Part shown: piece by piece, positions 11,220 through 23,547 of the stretch | Position numbering within the stretch: the first letter of the stretch is position 1 | Layout: each line of letters opens with the position of its first letter | Origin: Silene conica | Lineage: Eukaryota; Streptophyta; Magnoliopsida; Caryophyllales; Caryophyllaceae | Length of the DNA stretch: 64,000 bases | Assembly (NCBI GenBank): GCA_029255685.2 | Contig: CM055313.2 | Location: 24,157,079-24,221,078 of the forward strand | Direction of reading: 5' to 3' | Made by a program: the position numbers and the translations under genes | The notes under the pieces: generated by a model | What the model was told of the DNA's origin: nothing | Databases searched by the model: none | Seen by the model: the letters and a program-made list of their open reading frames with translations, nothing else

Positions 11220-14200
11220 ATGGCCTCCAGCAAAATCTCCGACATGTCGAAGAGGATGCCATCCAGATCTGATGATGAAAGTTCTACCCGTTTTGGTGCG
11301 TTTCTTGACAGATCTCCCATTGGTGTATCTACAAGGAACATGACTAGATCTATCCTCATCCGTACCGCTGCAGCGAGACTCTATTCTGCATCTGTGCCCA
11401 CAAGGCTTCGCAAATCCAATGTCACTGTCAATGCTCTCAAGGAATCATATGGTGCCGACGACTCTAGGCCATATGAATATCCTGTGTTCGGTTCATTTTC
11501 TCGCATCCGGGTCGACGACCCTCAGTTTGTCGCGTCAACATTTCGAGATAAGGTGAGCGACGCTTTTGAGGATATGATTGTGCACACTGGCCCTTTGTTC
11601 GAACCGTTAACCGTGGAGGATAGCCACAGTAGCGCTGGTTCGTCTCCGTCGTCACTACAACGGCAAAGTCATGAGATATCGAGTCAGCAGTCATACTCCG
11701 TGGTGGCGCCTGTCATGGTCATCGAAGGCGACAATATGGGGGGAGCAACTCAACAAGATGAAGGTCATCCTCGACGAACTCAAGAGAGAAAACGAGGAAA
11801 AAACCAAGCAAATCGATGCTTTGACAAAAAAGTTGGAGAAATAGCCTGCGTCGCCATCTCACAATGACGACACTGATGAAGCCAGCGACGACAGTGATTA
11901 TCGCGACAAGGGTAAATCATTTACTGCTAAAGACATCCAAAAGATGATCGCGGAGGCTTTTAAAAGTCAGTTCGATGGAAACTTTCACGTCGTTGGTAAT
12001 CACCGTTACGTCAAGCCGTATAGTAAGAGAATCGACTACATGAGAATGCCTACCGGCTACCAACCACCGAAGTTTCAACAATTTGATGGGAAGGGCAATC
12101 CCAAGCAACACATCGCTCATTTTATTGAAACTTATAACACTGCAGGTACTGATGGCGATCTTCTTGTCAAACAATTTGTCCGATCTCTAAAAGGGATGGC
12201 TTTCGATTGGTACACGGATCTAAGCGCTGAGTCGATCGACAGTTGAGACCAAATGGAGAAATAATTTTTCAATCGCTTCTACAATATCAGGCGTATTGTG
12301 AGCAGAACTCACAAACACGAAGCAATGGAAGGATGAACCTGTCATCGATTACATCGGTAGGTGGCGCGCGTTAAGCCTCGAATGTAAAGACCGTCTATTG
12401 GAGACTTCTGCTGTCGAAATGTGCATCCAAGGCATGAATTTGGATGTAGTTTACATTCTCCAAGGCATCAAGCCAAGAGTGTTCCAGGATTTAGCCGCTC
12501 GAGCTCACGACATGGAGATTACCATAGCCAGTCACGGAGGGTGACTTTTCTCACATTCGGAACCAAAGACGGAGAATAGGGAGTTTAAGAAAAACGTTAA
12601 GGCAAAAGCACTTCAAAGGAAGTCATGACAATCTCTACCTCAAAACCAGTGAAAATAACGGTGCGACCGAAGGCGGTTAAGAACGCGACGAATTCAAAAG
12701 ATTCACGTAAGCCGCGACCAAGTTTGATAGAACTCGAGAAAAAGACGTATCCTTTCCCGGATTCTGATCTAGCTGGGATGTTGGATGATCTTTTAGAAAA
12801 GATGGTAATCGAGCTTCCCGAGTCTAAGCGACCAAGTGAAGCAGGACGTACGACTGATCCAAAGTATTGTCGATATCATAGGGTCGTGAGTCATCCGTTT
12901 GAAAAGTGCATAACTCTCAAAGAGAAAATAATGCAGCTCGCCGAAGACGGAAAGATTCTCTTGGACCTCGAAGATGTCGCTGAATCCAATTACATTGTAG
13001 CCCAAGTAGACGATGAAGAAGCTAATACGTGTCCTCCATTGAAAGTTAAAAGCTGTGTACAGATGATTCAATTTGGAACTCTTGAACCGGTAATCGTTGT
13101 CATGCCTGAAGTATCTAAGCTAGTTGTGTCACCAAATTCTGTAACGCATAGTTTAGAAGTGGAAGACGATGAAGGGTGGACCCTGTTGGGAAATGTGTCC
13201 TCAACAATAGTGCGATCACGACAATGATAAAAGTCATTGTCATAAATCTTATGAAAAGAATATGCAAGGGACGATCAGATATTTGATATAGTCAACTGAC
13301 CAACATTAATTGGTAATGATTGGCTGACTAGAGTTTGACATTACCGTCGTATGACGGTGGTGGTCAGTTGATCCCTTTAGGTCACACCTTTAGGACTAAC
13401 CCCTTAAACATATATTTTGATCAGTTGTATAGGATACGAATTGATTGATATTCTTAAAACCGTATATCGAGAAATCAGAGGTTGAATTTTAAAGTAAGAT
13501 TTATATTTGAAATTGAAATGTGTCAATTGTCAAATATTAATCGATATTTTAGAAATATCGAAATTAGAATATGAATGGTTCATGGTTATACAAACGTTGT
13601 AAATATATCGTATTGACGATTATTATGATAACCATTTGTTGGCACAGTAATTTCGAATTACTAAATAATTTGTTAAATATGCTTTAATTAATTTAGAAAT
13701 ATTATTTATGTGATAAATATATATTTTAAATTAATACAATTAATCATGTCACATAAGATGTTACATATTAGCAAATTGTACAAATTATAAATTGTAAAAT
13801 GAAAGGGTCCATTTTACGTTTTAGTGTGCCGGTTTGTGTTAGGTGTTTTAAGGGTTTTAAAGTGTTAAAATTATACCCTAAAAACCTAATGATTATGTTA
13901 AGTGTTGATATGACTTAACACTTAACATTATGGGTTAGACAATTGGCTCCAACCCTTCCCTAGGCCGAGACTTACACGAAACCCCAACCCCAACCCTCTT
14001 CTATTATATATGTGATACTCTATCACATAAAACTATTCTAACCTTATGTTTTATGATATTTCTAGTGTAAGAGAACAAGAAACATAAAAACCTCTTAAAT
14101 ATTATTTAGATAATATTCTAGTATACTAATGATAAGTATTAGTTTACGGTTTTAAGAAACCTAATTCCGTCTCCTAGCTCGGGTTCGGTTTTTGGTCCGT

Positions 14201-14684
14201 TTTAAGGGTAGGTCTTGGTGTTTCGTATTGGAGGCAAGCTTACTTGGTTGCTCCGTGGAGGATCGTCCTAGCACTCTTTCGGACCGTGTGTAAGAATCCG
14301 ATTCTTATTATTTCCGCATTTCCTTTGCATGCATAAGATCTAAATTACTTAAAGAGTTAATTTAATAAAATTATTAGTAGGACTAATGAATTAGGATTTG
14401 TTAGTATGACTACCGTTTCCCTTCAGACCCTTGTGACTAGTCACCGACGAAAGAAACAAAACAGACGAGTGCCTGAAGCACAACCGCAAAGATCGACTCC
14501 TCGGAAAATAGGGAGAACTTCACTCGAGAAAAATAAAGAAATCGTTGTGGATCCTTCACCAAATGGTGTACCTTCTATAAAAGTCAAGTCAAAGTTGCGC
14601 CGAGTTGTAACATTTGAGGACTATTTTCCCAAGTCCTACCTTACTAAAATTTCGGTGAACACTGTGTCTTCTGTTTCGGCTTAA
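11220..14684 (+). pseudogene. element A gag, broken and split by a solo LTR
   Basis: Coding similarity runs from the ATG at 11220 through 13183 and resumes at 14431 after the Copia solo LTR and its target duplication. The retrotransposon gag domain is at about 11944-12540, with a KFQQFDGKGNPKQHIAHFIE-type core; a DEGWTL segment directly spans the LTR insertion point. Lesions include a frame change near 11800-11900, TGA and TAA stops near 12244 and 12271, and further frame changes to 12620. The two stops look like TGG to TGA and CAA to TAA. Capsid function is lost. Confidence 0.8.
13184..14425 (+). mobile_element. solo LTR of a Copia element inside element A gag
   Basis: It begins TGTTGGGAAATGTGTCCTCA and ends CCCTTCA (1242 bp), flanked by the perfect 5-bp duplication GACCC (13179-13183 and 14426-14430). 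Removing it restores reading continuity of gag at that point. Its start resembles the LTRs of elements C, D, E and F. No internal region or second LTR is present, so it arose by LTR-LTR recombination. It holds the two-stem hairpin at 13292-13371 described in the findings. Confidence 0.92.
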
Positions 14685-14699
14685 GATACCTCAACAGAT

Positions 14700-15154
14700 T
14701 TGATCAAGGGTGCAAAGATTTATGCAATTTTAGACGCATTGCCTGCACGAATGGGATGGCAACAAATGTTTCATTTGCCTGAAGAGATGCGTCAACAGTT
14801 GTCTTTGGCGATTCTTCAACTAGAAGCGTATGCCGATAAAATAAAGGCCGCAGGAGAACCTGCGGATCAATCAATTAAGTGTGTTGCTTGCAATGCCGCT
14901 CTCGCTTTTACTGATGAAGATTTGTTACTAGGGTCAAAGCTTCACAATCGCCCTTTGTTTGTATCCGGATACATTCGAGAAAATAAAGTTGGCCGCATTT
15001 TGGTGGACGGAGGATCAGCCGTCAACATAATGCCGAAAGTCATTATAGAAGAGCTTGGGATTTCTGTAAATGAACTCGCGAAAAGTCGTTTGATGATCCA
15101 AGACTTCAATCTCGGTGGACAAAAAGCAATTGGTATGATACGCGTTGAGCTCTC
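14700..15154 (+). pseudogene. element A protease domain, truncated by element C
   Basis: An open frame of about 150 codons with the aspartic protease active site in the form VDGGSAVNIMP, the DGGS variant usual in Tat and Athila relatives, followed by a GMIRVEL segment. It should continue into the rest of the protease and a linker to RT, but the frame enters the left LTR of element C at 15155. The expected downstream part is not found on the other side of the insertion. Confidence 0.8.
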
Positions 15155-16158
15155 TGTGGGGAATAAAGCATGTATTCGCCCCAAACTTGCAGGATTATAA
15201 TGAAACATACAATTGTGATTATAGTCATAAGTTAATTAAAAAGGATAAGAAAAGAAGTACAACCTTTAGTCCTTGTGCGAAAGGCCTAAGAACAGGAATT
15301 AACACAAATTCCCTCCTATAACTTGCACCCAAGACTTAGAATGAGACGTGGCCGCGTGTGCTAGAAATCCTCTCCAACTGTCTTGCAATATTGGGAGAGC
15401 TATTTAGGTTTTAGATGTGAGATCTGAGGTTTTGGGAGAAGAAAACTCTCAAAACCCTAATTTTTCCTTGAGATTTGTTTAAACAGTGCAACAACAGTCC
15501 CTGACATAAGGAGAGTCCTCCTCCTTATGTAGCTCTTTTGGCCGAAATTTCCAATAGGGTAGGAGTGGGCTTTCCACTCTTACCTTATTCTAATTTGTGA
15601 TTCGACCCATTTAGCTAAACTTTATTCGCGGGTTTTGTTTATAAATCGTATGCATGTTATCAGATATTAATGCAGTCGATGTATTAATAATGGTCTGATA
15701 AAATTACGATATTGTATAATTACCCAAATTAATATAACTGTTTATATTAATACGCGAATACAATATTTAATTAAATATAACCGTTTATATTTAATTTTAC
15801 GAATTAATCATGCAATCCGTATTAGCTAAAATTATTTAATCCGTATTAAATAATAATCTCAACATCTTATTGACTAATTTAATAGTCAATACCTCTGACT
15901 AACTGTTTAGTCATATCCGGCATAAATGTGATTGTATTTTCATACCTTCACATCTCTCAAACGTGTCCTATAGGTGTGACGTATAGGGACCAGTTGATCA
16001 CCGCCATCCGTATGACAATAACGTCAAACTTATCTAGCAAGCCAACCGTTATTGATAAACGTGGATCAACTGGTAATAATACAAAAGTATGCCCTTGTGA
16101 TCCTTAAAGAGATTTAATAAGTCATTGTACTTAATTGTCAAGGACACCAGCCCCAACA
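15155..16158 (-). repeat. element C 3' LTR (left copy)
   Basis: On plus it runs TGTGGGGAAT to CCCCAACA; on minus it starts TGTTGGGGCTGG. A polypurine tract abuts it on the minus strand. It contains the two-stem hairpin at 15990-16073. Confidence 0.9.
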
Positions 16159-16173
16159 ATCTCCCACTTGTCC
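16159..16173 (-). other. element C polypurine tract
   Basis: Plus reads ATCTCCCACTTGTCC; on the minus strand this is GGACAAGTGGGAGAT directly before the LTR start, the usual Copia polypurine arrangement. Confidence 0.75.
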
Positions 16174-16419
16174 GTACAAGGGTATGTGCAATGACGTTAT
16201 CACACTACATGTGGAGGACACAAGCTCCAACAAACTCCCACTTGTCCGTACAAGTGTAGGTGCGATAACCAAATCTCATATCCTTTTAAAATTTCTCCCA
16301 CTCAATGTAAGACAATTTGCAAATCCGCATTCGCAAAGGTCGTATCTCACAAGTGATCTGTATCAAGAGTGGTTTCCCCGACTAGAGAGTAACTTAACTG
16401 ATAAAACGAATCTGTATTC

Positions 16420-16470
16420 GAGCATGGCCATGCATTTCAGTTACTACTCCTCGAGTGGCCCTGAGAAATG
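16420..16470 (-). repeat. conserved non-coding block near the 3' LTR of Copia elements
   Basis: Contains GAGCATGGCCATGCATTTC and CTACTCCTCGAGTGGCC. The same order appears in the duplicated tail (23809-23859) and in the otherwise diverged element E (63919-63968). GCATGGCCATGC is a perfect palindrome here. Confidence 0.7.
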
Positions 16471-16871
16471 ATAAAATCCTGATAAGGGTTTGGATATTTC
16501 CCTCAACTCGAATCCTGCCGATATCGCCCAGCATGAAATAACCCAGAAAAAATCCTCTTGGCCCCTGTTACGGTGACCGTGGGAAAGAAACCAAAGTTAC
16601 CTAAAATCTGTCTTAATCTCAAGAGACAGTTGAAGGTCAAAAGACTGGACTCTAAGGAACACTATGGAGGTCCTATCCACGACCAGGCACCCAATGTTAT
16701 AAAACATTTAGGACTCCATAACGTTGTCACGGGGTGTCCTACGAGATATCCGTATAACTCGCCTTTGTGATTGGTCAGTCAGCCGCGTGACTTATGGCTC
16801 GTTGAACCCACCATCAACCAACGTCACAAAATGATTACCTGAGTTATCAGCTCAAGTGGGTAATCAAGGAC

Positions 16872-17149
16872 CAAAACGATGTAATGTTAATCAGTTCACT
16901 TTGTTGTGTTCAAAATTGGCGTACAATTCCACATGAGAAACAAAACATTTTATATCATAACAATAAGGTTGAATAGAGTACACGAGAAAATGAATTATTA
17001 CATGAATTCATAAAAGAGTACTACAACTTAGGAACACATCTAATTCCCATGGAATGAATGTGCCCTTCATGCTTATCACGTGGTAATGCTTTAGTGAGAG
17101 GATCAGCTATGTTGTCATCCGTAGCGATCTTATCAATGAATATCTTCTT
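16872..17149 (-). pseudogene. element C RNase H C-terminal remnant and 3' end of pol
   Basis: On the minus strand, sequence just past the in-frame stop at 17150 continues as the end of a Copia polyprotein (an ADPLTKALP-like segment). The stretch expected between the TTESA motif and this tail, which carries the last RNase H residues, is absent, so an internal deletion of roughly 75 codons is inferred. Confidence 0.65.
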
Positions 17150-18424
17150 TTACGCGGACTCAGTCGTAGAATCTGCTGTAACATTTTGTTTAGAACTTCT
17201 CCAGCTGACAGCAGCGCCATTAAGAGTAAAAACGAATCCAGACTGAGATTTCGAGTCATCTCGATCCGTTTGGAAGCTAGCATCTGCGTAACCCGTGGCG
17301 CAGAGCGTCGAGTCGCCTCCGTAAGTCAATCCCCAATCTTTAGTCCTCCGTAGGTACTTAAGAATGGTTTTCACGGCCATCCAGTGTTGTTCACCTGGAT
17401 GAGCTTGGAATCGACTTGTCATACTCAATGCATATGCAACGTCAGGACGTGTGCATATCATGGCATACATGATCGATCCTATTGCCGAAGCATAAGGAAT
17501 CCGACTCATGCGCTCTTTCTCTTCCAGTGACTTAGCTTCTTGAGTCTTGCTCAAGTAAAGCCCAGGAGTCATAGGAAGGAACCCTTTCTTGGAGTTCGTC
17601 ATGCTGAATCTCTCTAGAATCTTATCTATATAAGACTCCTGACTGAGAGACAACATCCGTCGTGATCTATCCCTGTAGATACGGATGCCCAAAATTCTTT
17701 GTGCCTCTCCCAGATCTTTCATCTGGAAATGGTTTTTCAACCATGCTTTAACCGAAGATAAGAGAGGTATGTCATTCCCAATCAAGAGTATGTCGTCGAC
17801 ATACAGTACTAGGAATACAATCTTGCTCCCACTCGACTTGATATAGAGACATGGTTCCTCGACTGATCGAATGAATCCATTCTCTTTTATCACTTGGTCG
17901 AAGCGATGATTCCAACTCCGCGATGCTTGCTTAAGTCCATAGATGGAACGCTTAAGCTTGCAAACTTTCTTAGGATGTGCTGGATCGATAAAACCCTCGG
18001 GTTGTACCATGTACAACTCTTCCTCCAAATAACCGTTTAAGAAGGCGGTTTTAACGTCCATTTGCCATATTTCATAGTCATGAAATGCGGCTATCGCTAA
18101 GATAATCCGAATGGAACGTAGCATGACTACGGGTGCAAAGATCTCATCGTAGTGCAAACCTGGCACTTGAGTGAAACCTTTAGCAACTAGTCTAGCCTTG
18201 TGGATATCTTGTTGTCCTTCCACGGCATGCTTTATTTTGTAAAGCCATTTGCATTGAAGGGGGCGTACCTTTGCAGGTAGGTCCACAAGATCCCACACGT
18301 TGTTCTCATACATGGAGTCCATCTCGGATTGCATGGCTTCTAGCCATAGCTTTGAGTCAGAACTGGTCATGGCACCTTTATAGGTTGAGGGTTCATTACC
18401 CTCTAGAAGTAAGACGTCATCCAT
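17150..18424 (-). pseudogene. element C reverse transcriptase and partial RNase H
   Basis: About 424 codons of Copia RT with a KTAFLNG block, the YVDDILLIG active site and a SIYGLKQASRSWN motif, then RNase H starting at the YADASF motif. It is separated from the integrase part by a TAA stop at about 18430, where element D has coding sequence. The RNase H end is deleted near 17150. In the family RT copies the RNA genome into DNA. Order integrase then RT identifies Ty1/copia. Confidence 0.88.
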
Positions 18425-18430
18425 ATCATG

Positions 18431-19969
18431 TTACTCGACCATACCAATGTATCTGTCCGGAGGAATGGAGACTCTTCCCGACCTCCTAGGTTCCTCAGGA
18501 ATATCTACCGCAGCCTCGGTTGAAGGAACTGTTTCCTCCAATGGTTGCTCGGCAGTTGGTTCTTGAACCTCCGATAACTCGAAGGTTCTATTACTCGACT
18601 TGTTCTCGAGAAATTCTTTCTCTAAGAACGTCGCACTAGCCGCAACAAAAACACGTTGTTCGGTTGGCGAGTAGAAGTAATGACCAAAAGTTCCCTTTGG
18701 ATAACCTATAAAGTATGTCTTGACCGATCGCGGGCCGAGCTTATCCTCGTGTCTCCACTTGACATAAGCCTCGCAGCCCCAAACCCGAATAAAGGACAAG
18801 TTGGGGACCGTTCCCTTCCATAATTCGTATGGAGACTTGTCAACAGCTTTAGACGGACTTCGGTTAAGAATTAGAGCGGCCGACAAAAGAGCATAGCCCC
18901 ACAATGAATCAGGCACGACGGTGTGACTCATCATGGATCGAACCATATCGAGTAAAGTTCGATTTCTCCGTTCGGACACACCATTTAATTGTGGTGTTCC
19001 AGGTGGAGTTAACTGTAGCACGATGCCACAGTCTTTAAGGTGTTGATCAAACTCGTGCGAAAGATACTCACCACCACGATCAGAACGTAGTGCTTTAATC
19101 TTTCTACCCAGCTGGTTCTGTACCCGATTCTGGTATTCTTTGAACCTGTCAAAGGATTCACTTTTGTGCTTCATTAAGTAGACATAGCCATATCTACTCA
19201 AATCATCCGTGAAAGTGATGAAATACCTATAGCCTTCTCGTGCGTTGATCGATATAGGGCCACATACGTCCGTATGTATGAGTCCTAATAGGTCGGCAGC
19301 GCGCATTCCAACACCTTTGAAAGAAATACGAGTCACCTTACCGATGAGACATGATTCACACGTGCCATATGATTCGAAATCAAAGGGCGAGATAGCTCCA
19401 TTCTGTATGAGCTGTTTCACGCGTTTCTCATTTATGTGTCCCATACGACAATGCCATAGGTAAGTTTGATCTTTGTCACCTACCTTTAATTTCTTATTAT
19501 TCACATGTAATATTTCGGTGGTTTGATCTAAAACATAAATTCCATTCATGGAAACTGCCTTGCCATAAATCATATTGTGTAAGGAGAAAATACAGCTATT
19601 ATTCTCTATTACAAATGAAAAACCGAGTTTGTCAAGCGCAGAAACTGAAATAATGTTTTTGGACAAACAAGGAACATAATAACAGTTATATAAAGATAAC
19701 TCGAATCCACTTGGAAGCTGGATTACGTATGTTCCCTTCGAGACTGCAGCAACACGTGCTCCATTTCCGACACGCAGGTCCACCTCACCCTTGATTAGGG
19801 GTTCTTGGTTTCGGAGGCCCTGCACATGATTACATAGATGAGAACCACAACCAGTATCAAGTACCCAAGTTCCGCAACTTGCGTGGTTAATCTCAATCAT
19901 GTGAATAAAAGAAGAAGAAGACATACCAACAGGAGTAACACGGCCTGCCTTAATGTCCTCGCGATACAC
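18431..19969 (-). pseudogene. element C protease and integrase
   Basis: About 512 codons. The protease site is WVLDTGCGSH. The integrase has an HHCC zinc region (WHCRMGH...CESC), then the DDE core starting HTDVCGP, with RSDRGGEY and the glutamate in NGVSERRNRTLLD. It is in one frame with gag except for the stop between them. All visible integrase catalytic residues are kept. Confidence 0.88.
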
Positions 19970-19984
19970 GGGGCATGAGCGCCT

Positions 19985-20848
19985 CTAATGCCCAGTCTTG
20001 TGGCAATGGTGACATTCCATGCTTGTATCCTTGCTCTTTATCTTGCCCTGTGAGTTGCTCGACTCACCTGGCCCACTCTTAGTAAATCCTGGTTTCTTGA
20101 ACCTGGGCTTACCTACTGCTAGGTCGCCCTGAGCTTTAGCCTTCCCTTTACCCTTTCCCTTACTGGAGATCATGAGAACATCCTGCTTCATGCTCCCACT
20201 TAATTTCAGATCCTTCTCGGTCTGTACGAGAAGGGAGTGGAGCTCATGAGGAGTCTTCTTCATGTCGTTCATGTAATAGTTGGCCCTAAAGAGGGCGAAC
20301 CCATCATGAAGCGAATGAAGCATACGATCAACGATTATGTTCTCACTGATCTTGCAGTTCAGGGTCTCCAGTTTCTCGATATTCTCAATCATGTTGAGAA
20401 TATGTGGGCTAACAGCTGGGCCCTTCTGGAGTTTCGCCTCAAAGAAGCGACAGGTATGCTCATAAGAAACGATTCTCGGAGCCTTGGAGAATTCGTTAGA
20501 GAGCGTGGTGAAAATCTTGTTTGCACCATGGGATATGAAGCGTCTTTGCAAATTTGATTCCATTGCATAGATGAGTACGTTCTTTATCGCACCCGCTTCC
20601 ATAACGAAATCGCTATGGGCGCGAATTTCGTTGGCTCTAGCTCCAGTTCCTGGGTGTGCCGGAATGGGCTCAGTTAAATACTTAAGCTTTCCGTCAGCAA
20701 TGGCAGCATTCCGTAGTGCTGCCTCCCAGTCAGAGAAGTTTGACCCATCATTCCTCAGTCTAGTTGACTGATTCATGGAGTCCATGAAGGCCTTTAGCCA
20801 GGATTCACGTGCTAGCTTGGCACTTGGCATTGGGTCTTCACCAGCCAT
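19985..20848 (-). pseudogene. element C gag with a stop in the zinc knuckle
   Basis: Starts MAGEDP at 20848. It contains a Copia gag domain and ends in a CX2CX4HX4C zinc knuckle (CHHCHKTGH) interrupted by TAG where element D has TGG for Trp. The frame then continues into pol, so one nonsense change separates gag from pol. Confidence 0.85.
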
Positions 20849-20885
20849 TTTAGTTATACAACAGTTTTAATGAACGTGTTCTACA

Positions 20886-21185
20886 CTGAAAAGAAGATAA
20901 AACAAAACCATATAAGCAACTTATTGTTGTGATTTAAGTCTATATTAAATAGAATTTAAACTCGTAGACTCATGCATTTATATAATTGATCTCCCTCAAG
21001 AATTATATAAACGATCCCAAGACTCAATTTCCGTATATTGATAAGCCCACAGTTTGGCTAATTCCACCGTTGGAACTCTTGGTCGATAGATTTCTGTATA
21101 TCCTATCTATTAGTCCATCTCAGTCACTAGATAGTATCGAGTGACCATGATGTTGAGATAAAATAAATCATCTGTTCCCACTTAC
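20886..21185 (-). other. candidate leader intron of element C
   Basis: On the minus strand, donor CGTCGG|GTAAGT at 21185 and acceptor CTTTTCAG ending at 20886, shortly before the gag ATG. Element D has the same design (59571-59843). Length is 300 nt. Confidence 0.45.
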
Positions 21186-22255
21186 CCGACGTAGAAGGGG
21201 TCATATTATGCCTACCGACGAAGAAGGGATTCATGGGAGGCTGATTTATAAAGACTAGTCTCAATTTTTGGTTATACGAGGAAGACCCCATCAACTTTTA
21301 TTTATTCATATTAAGTGAACTAATATCTAGCATATGCGTGAATGAATTAAATAAAGTGATGGCTTTGCAATTGACATGTGACATCTGTATTGTCACAGAA
21401 AACTAACGCGTAACCTCTACATGAGTCAGTTTTCAGGCATGCAATAGGTGGTTTGGTTTTAGGCGGAATATGATGCAAGCTATTATCGATGAATGCATAA
21501 AAAAAATAAATGCAATAAACGTAAATAAAAAGTCCTAGTGTGGCCTATCCTACCAAAATAAACATAAAACAACTTGGAATCCACCGTTGGACCCTAGAAG
21601 CTTGTCTTGATGTTCCATCTTGGTCCTTGCAGCGGGAGTGAGCATCCGGTCTCCGTCTTGTCTTTGGTCTTCACAAAATTACTAATTTAAATTACAATAG
21701 TAGTCCTAGATACATTCTAATTTAAATACAAAAGTAATTACATGGCAAAAACCCAAAACGGAGATACAAGATCTCAAAATTACAAGCAAGACTGTGTCCC
21801 ATCATTACGGTAACACAATCTTCTAAGGCCACACTAAGTTACAACCGTTTGCAAAAATAAATACGTTATTGAAAGCATTCACAAGGCATTCAACAAGACG
21901 ATAAATAAAATGCATCAACTAAAATTAAAATTCATTCATGACATAATACTGTTATTATGATTAACAAATTTTACCAAACCACCTTACGGGATTAAAATTA
22001 TGTGATTATACCGTTTTAACCACTTTAATTTTAATAAGTTTATAATCCTATTATTTTAAACCGTTTTAAAGTAATATGTATCAAATGAGGGTGAACCGTT
22101 TCACAAAATTAATAATATACTATTTCCGTATATAGTATATTACTAAAGGCCATGTGAAAATAAAACATGTTATTTTCGGAAAATATAAAAAAAAAACGAG
22201 TCTGTTACAGGGGTGGTCTACCGACCCAAAAACAGGTCTACCGACCACCTGACGG

Positions 22256-22305
<50 letters not shown>

Positions 22306-22520
22306 CAGAATGGTCGACCGACTCGAAAAACAGATCGACCGACCACAAAACACGAAACCGAGTTTCTGAACACGATTTCTTACAAAAGATAAACTGTCGA
22401 AACAGAAAAACACGCAGGAGGCGGTCGACCGACCGCAACGGGGGGTCGATCGACCGACTTAGCGGCAGAAGACGATTTTTCAGGTTTTAAAACTTACGAA
22501 AAACACAAAGGTAAAATTTT
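21186..22520 (-). other. element C long leader
   Basis: Non-coding leader between primer site and gag. It holds CCTAGTGTGGCCTATCC (21534-21550) and GGTGGTTTGGTTTTAGGCGG (from 21447), both shared in inverse with the leader of element D. It also holds a 44-base T run (22258-22301) and a cluster of GACCGACC/GGTCGACC palindromes (22211-22462). Confidence 0.7.
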
Positions 22521-22525
22521 CATGG

Positions 22526-22541
22526 CCTGGCTCTGATACCA
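22526..22541 (-). other. element C primer binding site
   Basis: Plus reads GGCTCTGATACCA; on minus TGGTATCAGAGCC lies two or three bases after the LTR end. This matches initiator methionine tRNA, the usual primer for Copia elements. Confidence 0.85.
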
Positions 22542-22543
22542 CT

Positions 22544-23547
22544 TGTGGGGAATAAAGCATGTATTCGCCCCAAACTTGCAGGATTATAATGAAACATACA
22601 ATTGTGATTATAGTCATAAGTTAATTAAAAAGGATAAGAAAAGAAGTATAACCTTTAGTCCTTGTGCGAAAGGCCTAAGAACAGGAATTAACACAAATTC
22701 CCTCCTATAACTTGCACCCAAGACTTAGAATGAGACGTGGCCGCGTGTGCTAGAAATCCTCTCCAACTGTCTTGCAATATTGGGAGAGCTATTTAGGTTT
22801 TAGATGTGAGATCTGAGGTTTTGGGAGAAGAAAACTCTCAAAACCCTAATTTTTCCTTGAGATTTGTTTAAACAGTGCAACAACAGTCCCTGACATAAGG
22901 AGAGTCCTCCTCCTTATGTAGCTCTTTTGGCCGAAATTTCCAATAGGGTAGGAGTGGGCTTTCCACTCTTACCTTATTCTAATTTGTGATTCGACCCATT
23001 TAGCTAAACTTTATTCGCGGGTTTTGTTTATAAATCGTATGCATGTTATCAGATATTAATGCAGTCGATGTATTAATAATGGTCTGATAAAATTACGATA
23101 TTGTATAATTACCCAAATTAATATAACTGTTTATATTAATACGCGAATACAATATTTAATTAAATATAACCGTTTATATTTAATTTTACGAATTAATCAT
23201 GCAATCCGTATTAGCTAAAATTATTTAATCCGTATTAAATAATAATCTCAACATCTTATTGACTAATTTAATAGTCAATACCTCTGACTAACTGTTTAGT
23301 CATATCCGGCATAAATGTGATTGTATTTTCATACCTTCACATCTCTCAAACGTGTCCTATAGGTGTGACGTATAGGGACCAGTTGATCACCGCCATCCGT
23401 ATGACAATAACGTCAAACTTATCTAGCAAGCCAACCGTTATTGATAAACGTGGATCAACTGGTAATAATACAAAAGTATGCCCTTGTGATCCTTAAAGAG
23501 ATTTAATAAGTCATTGTACTTAATTGTCAAGGACACCAGCCCCAACA
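22544..23547 (-). repeat. element C 5' LTR (right copy)
   Basis: 1004 bp; one difference from the left LTR was seen (ACAACC versus ATAACC near 15261/22650). Confidence 0.9.

Noticed and set aside
16184..16770. Two open frames (95 and 70 codons), repeated at 23573-24159
   Set aside because: They lie in the 3' non-coding part of element C on the wrong strand; repetition is due to element duplication, not a gene family.
22167..22490. Open frame across the T run in the element C leader
   Set aside because: Contains a homopolymer Phe or Lys tract made by T44; not a gene.
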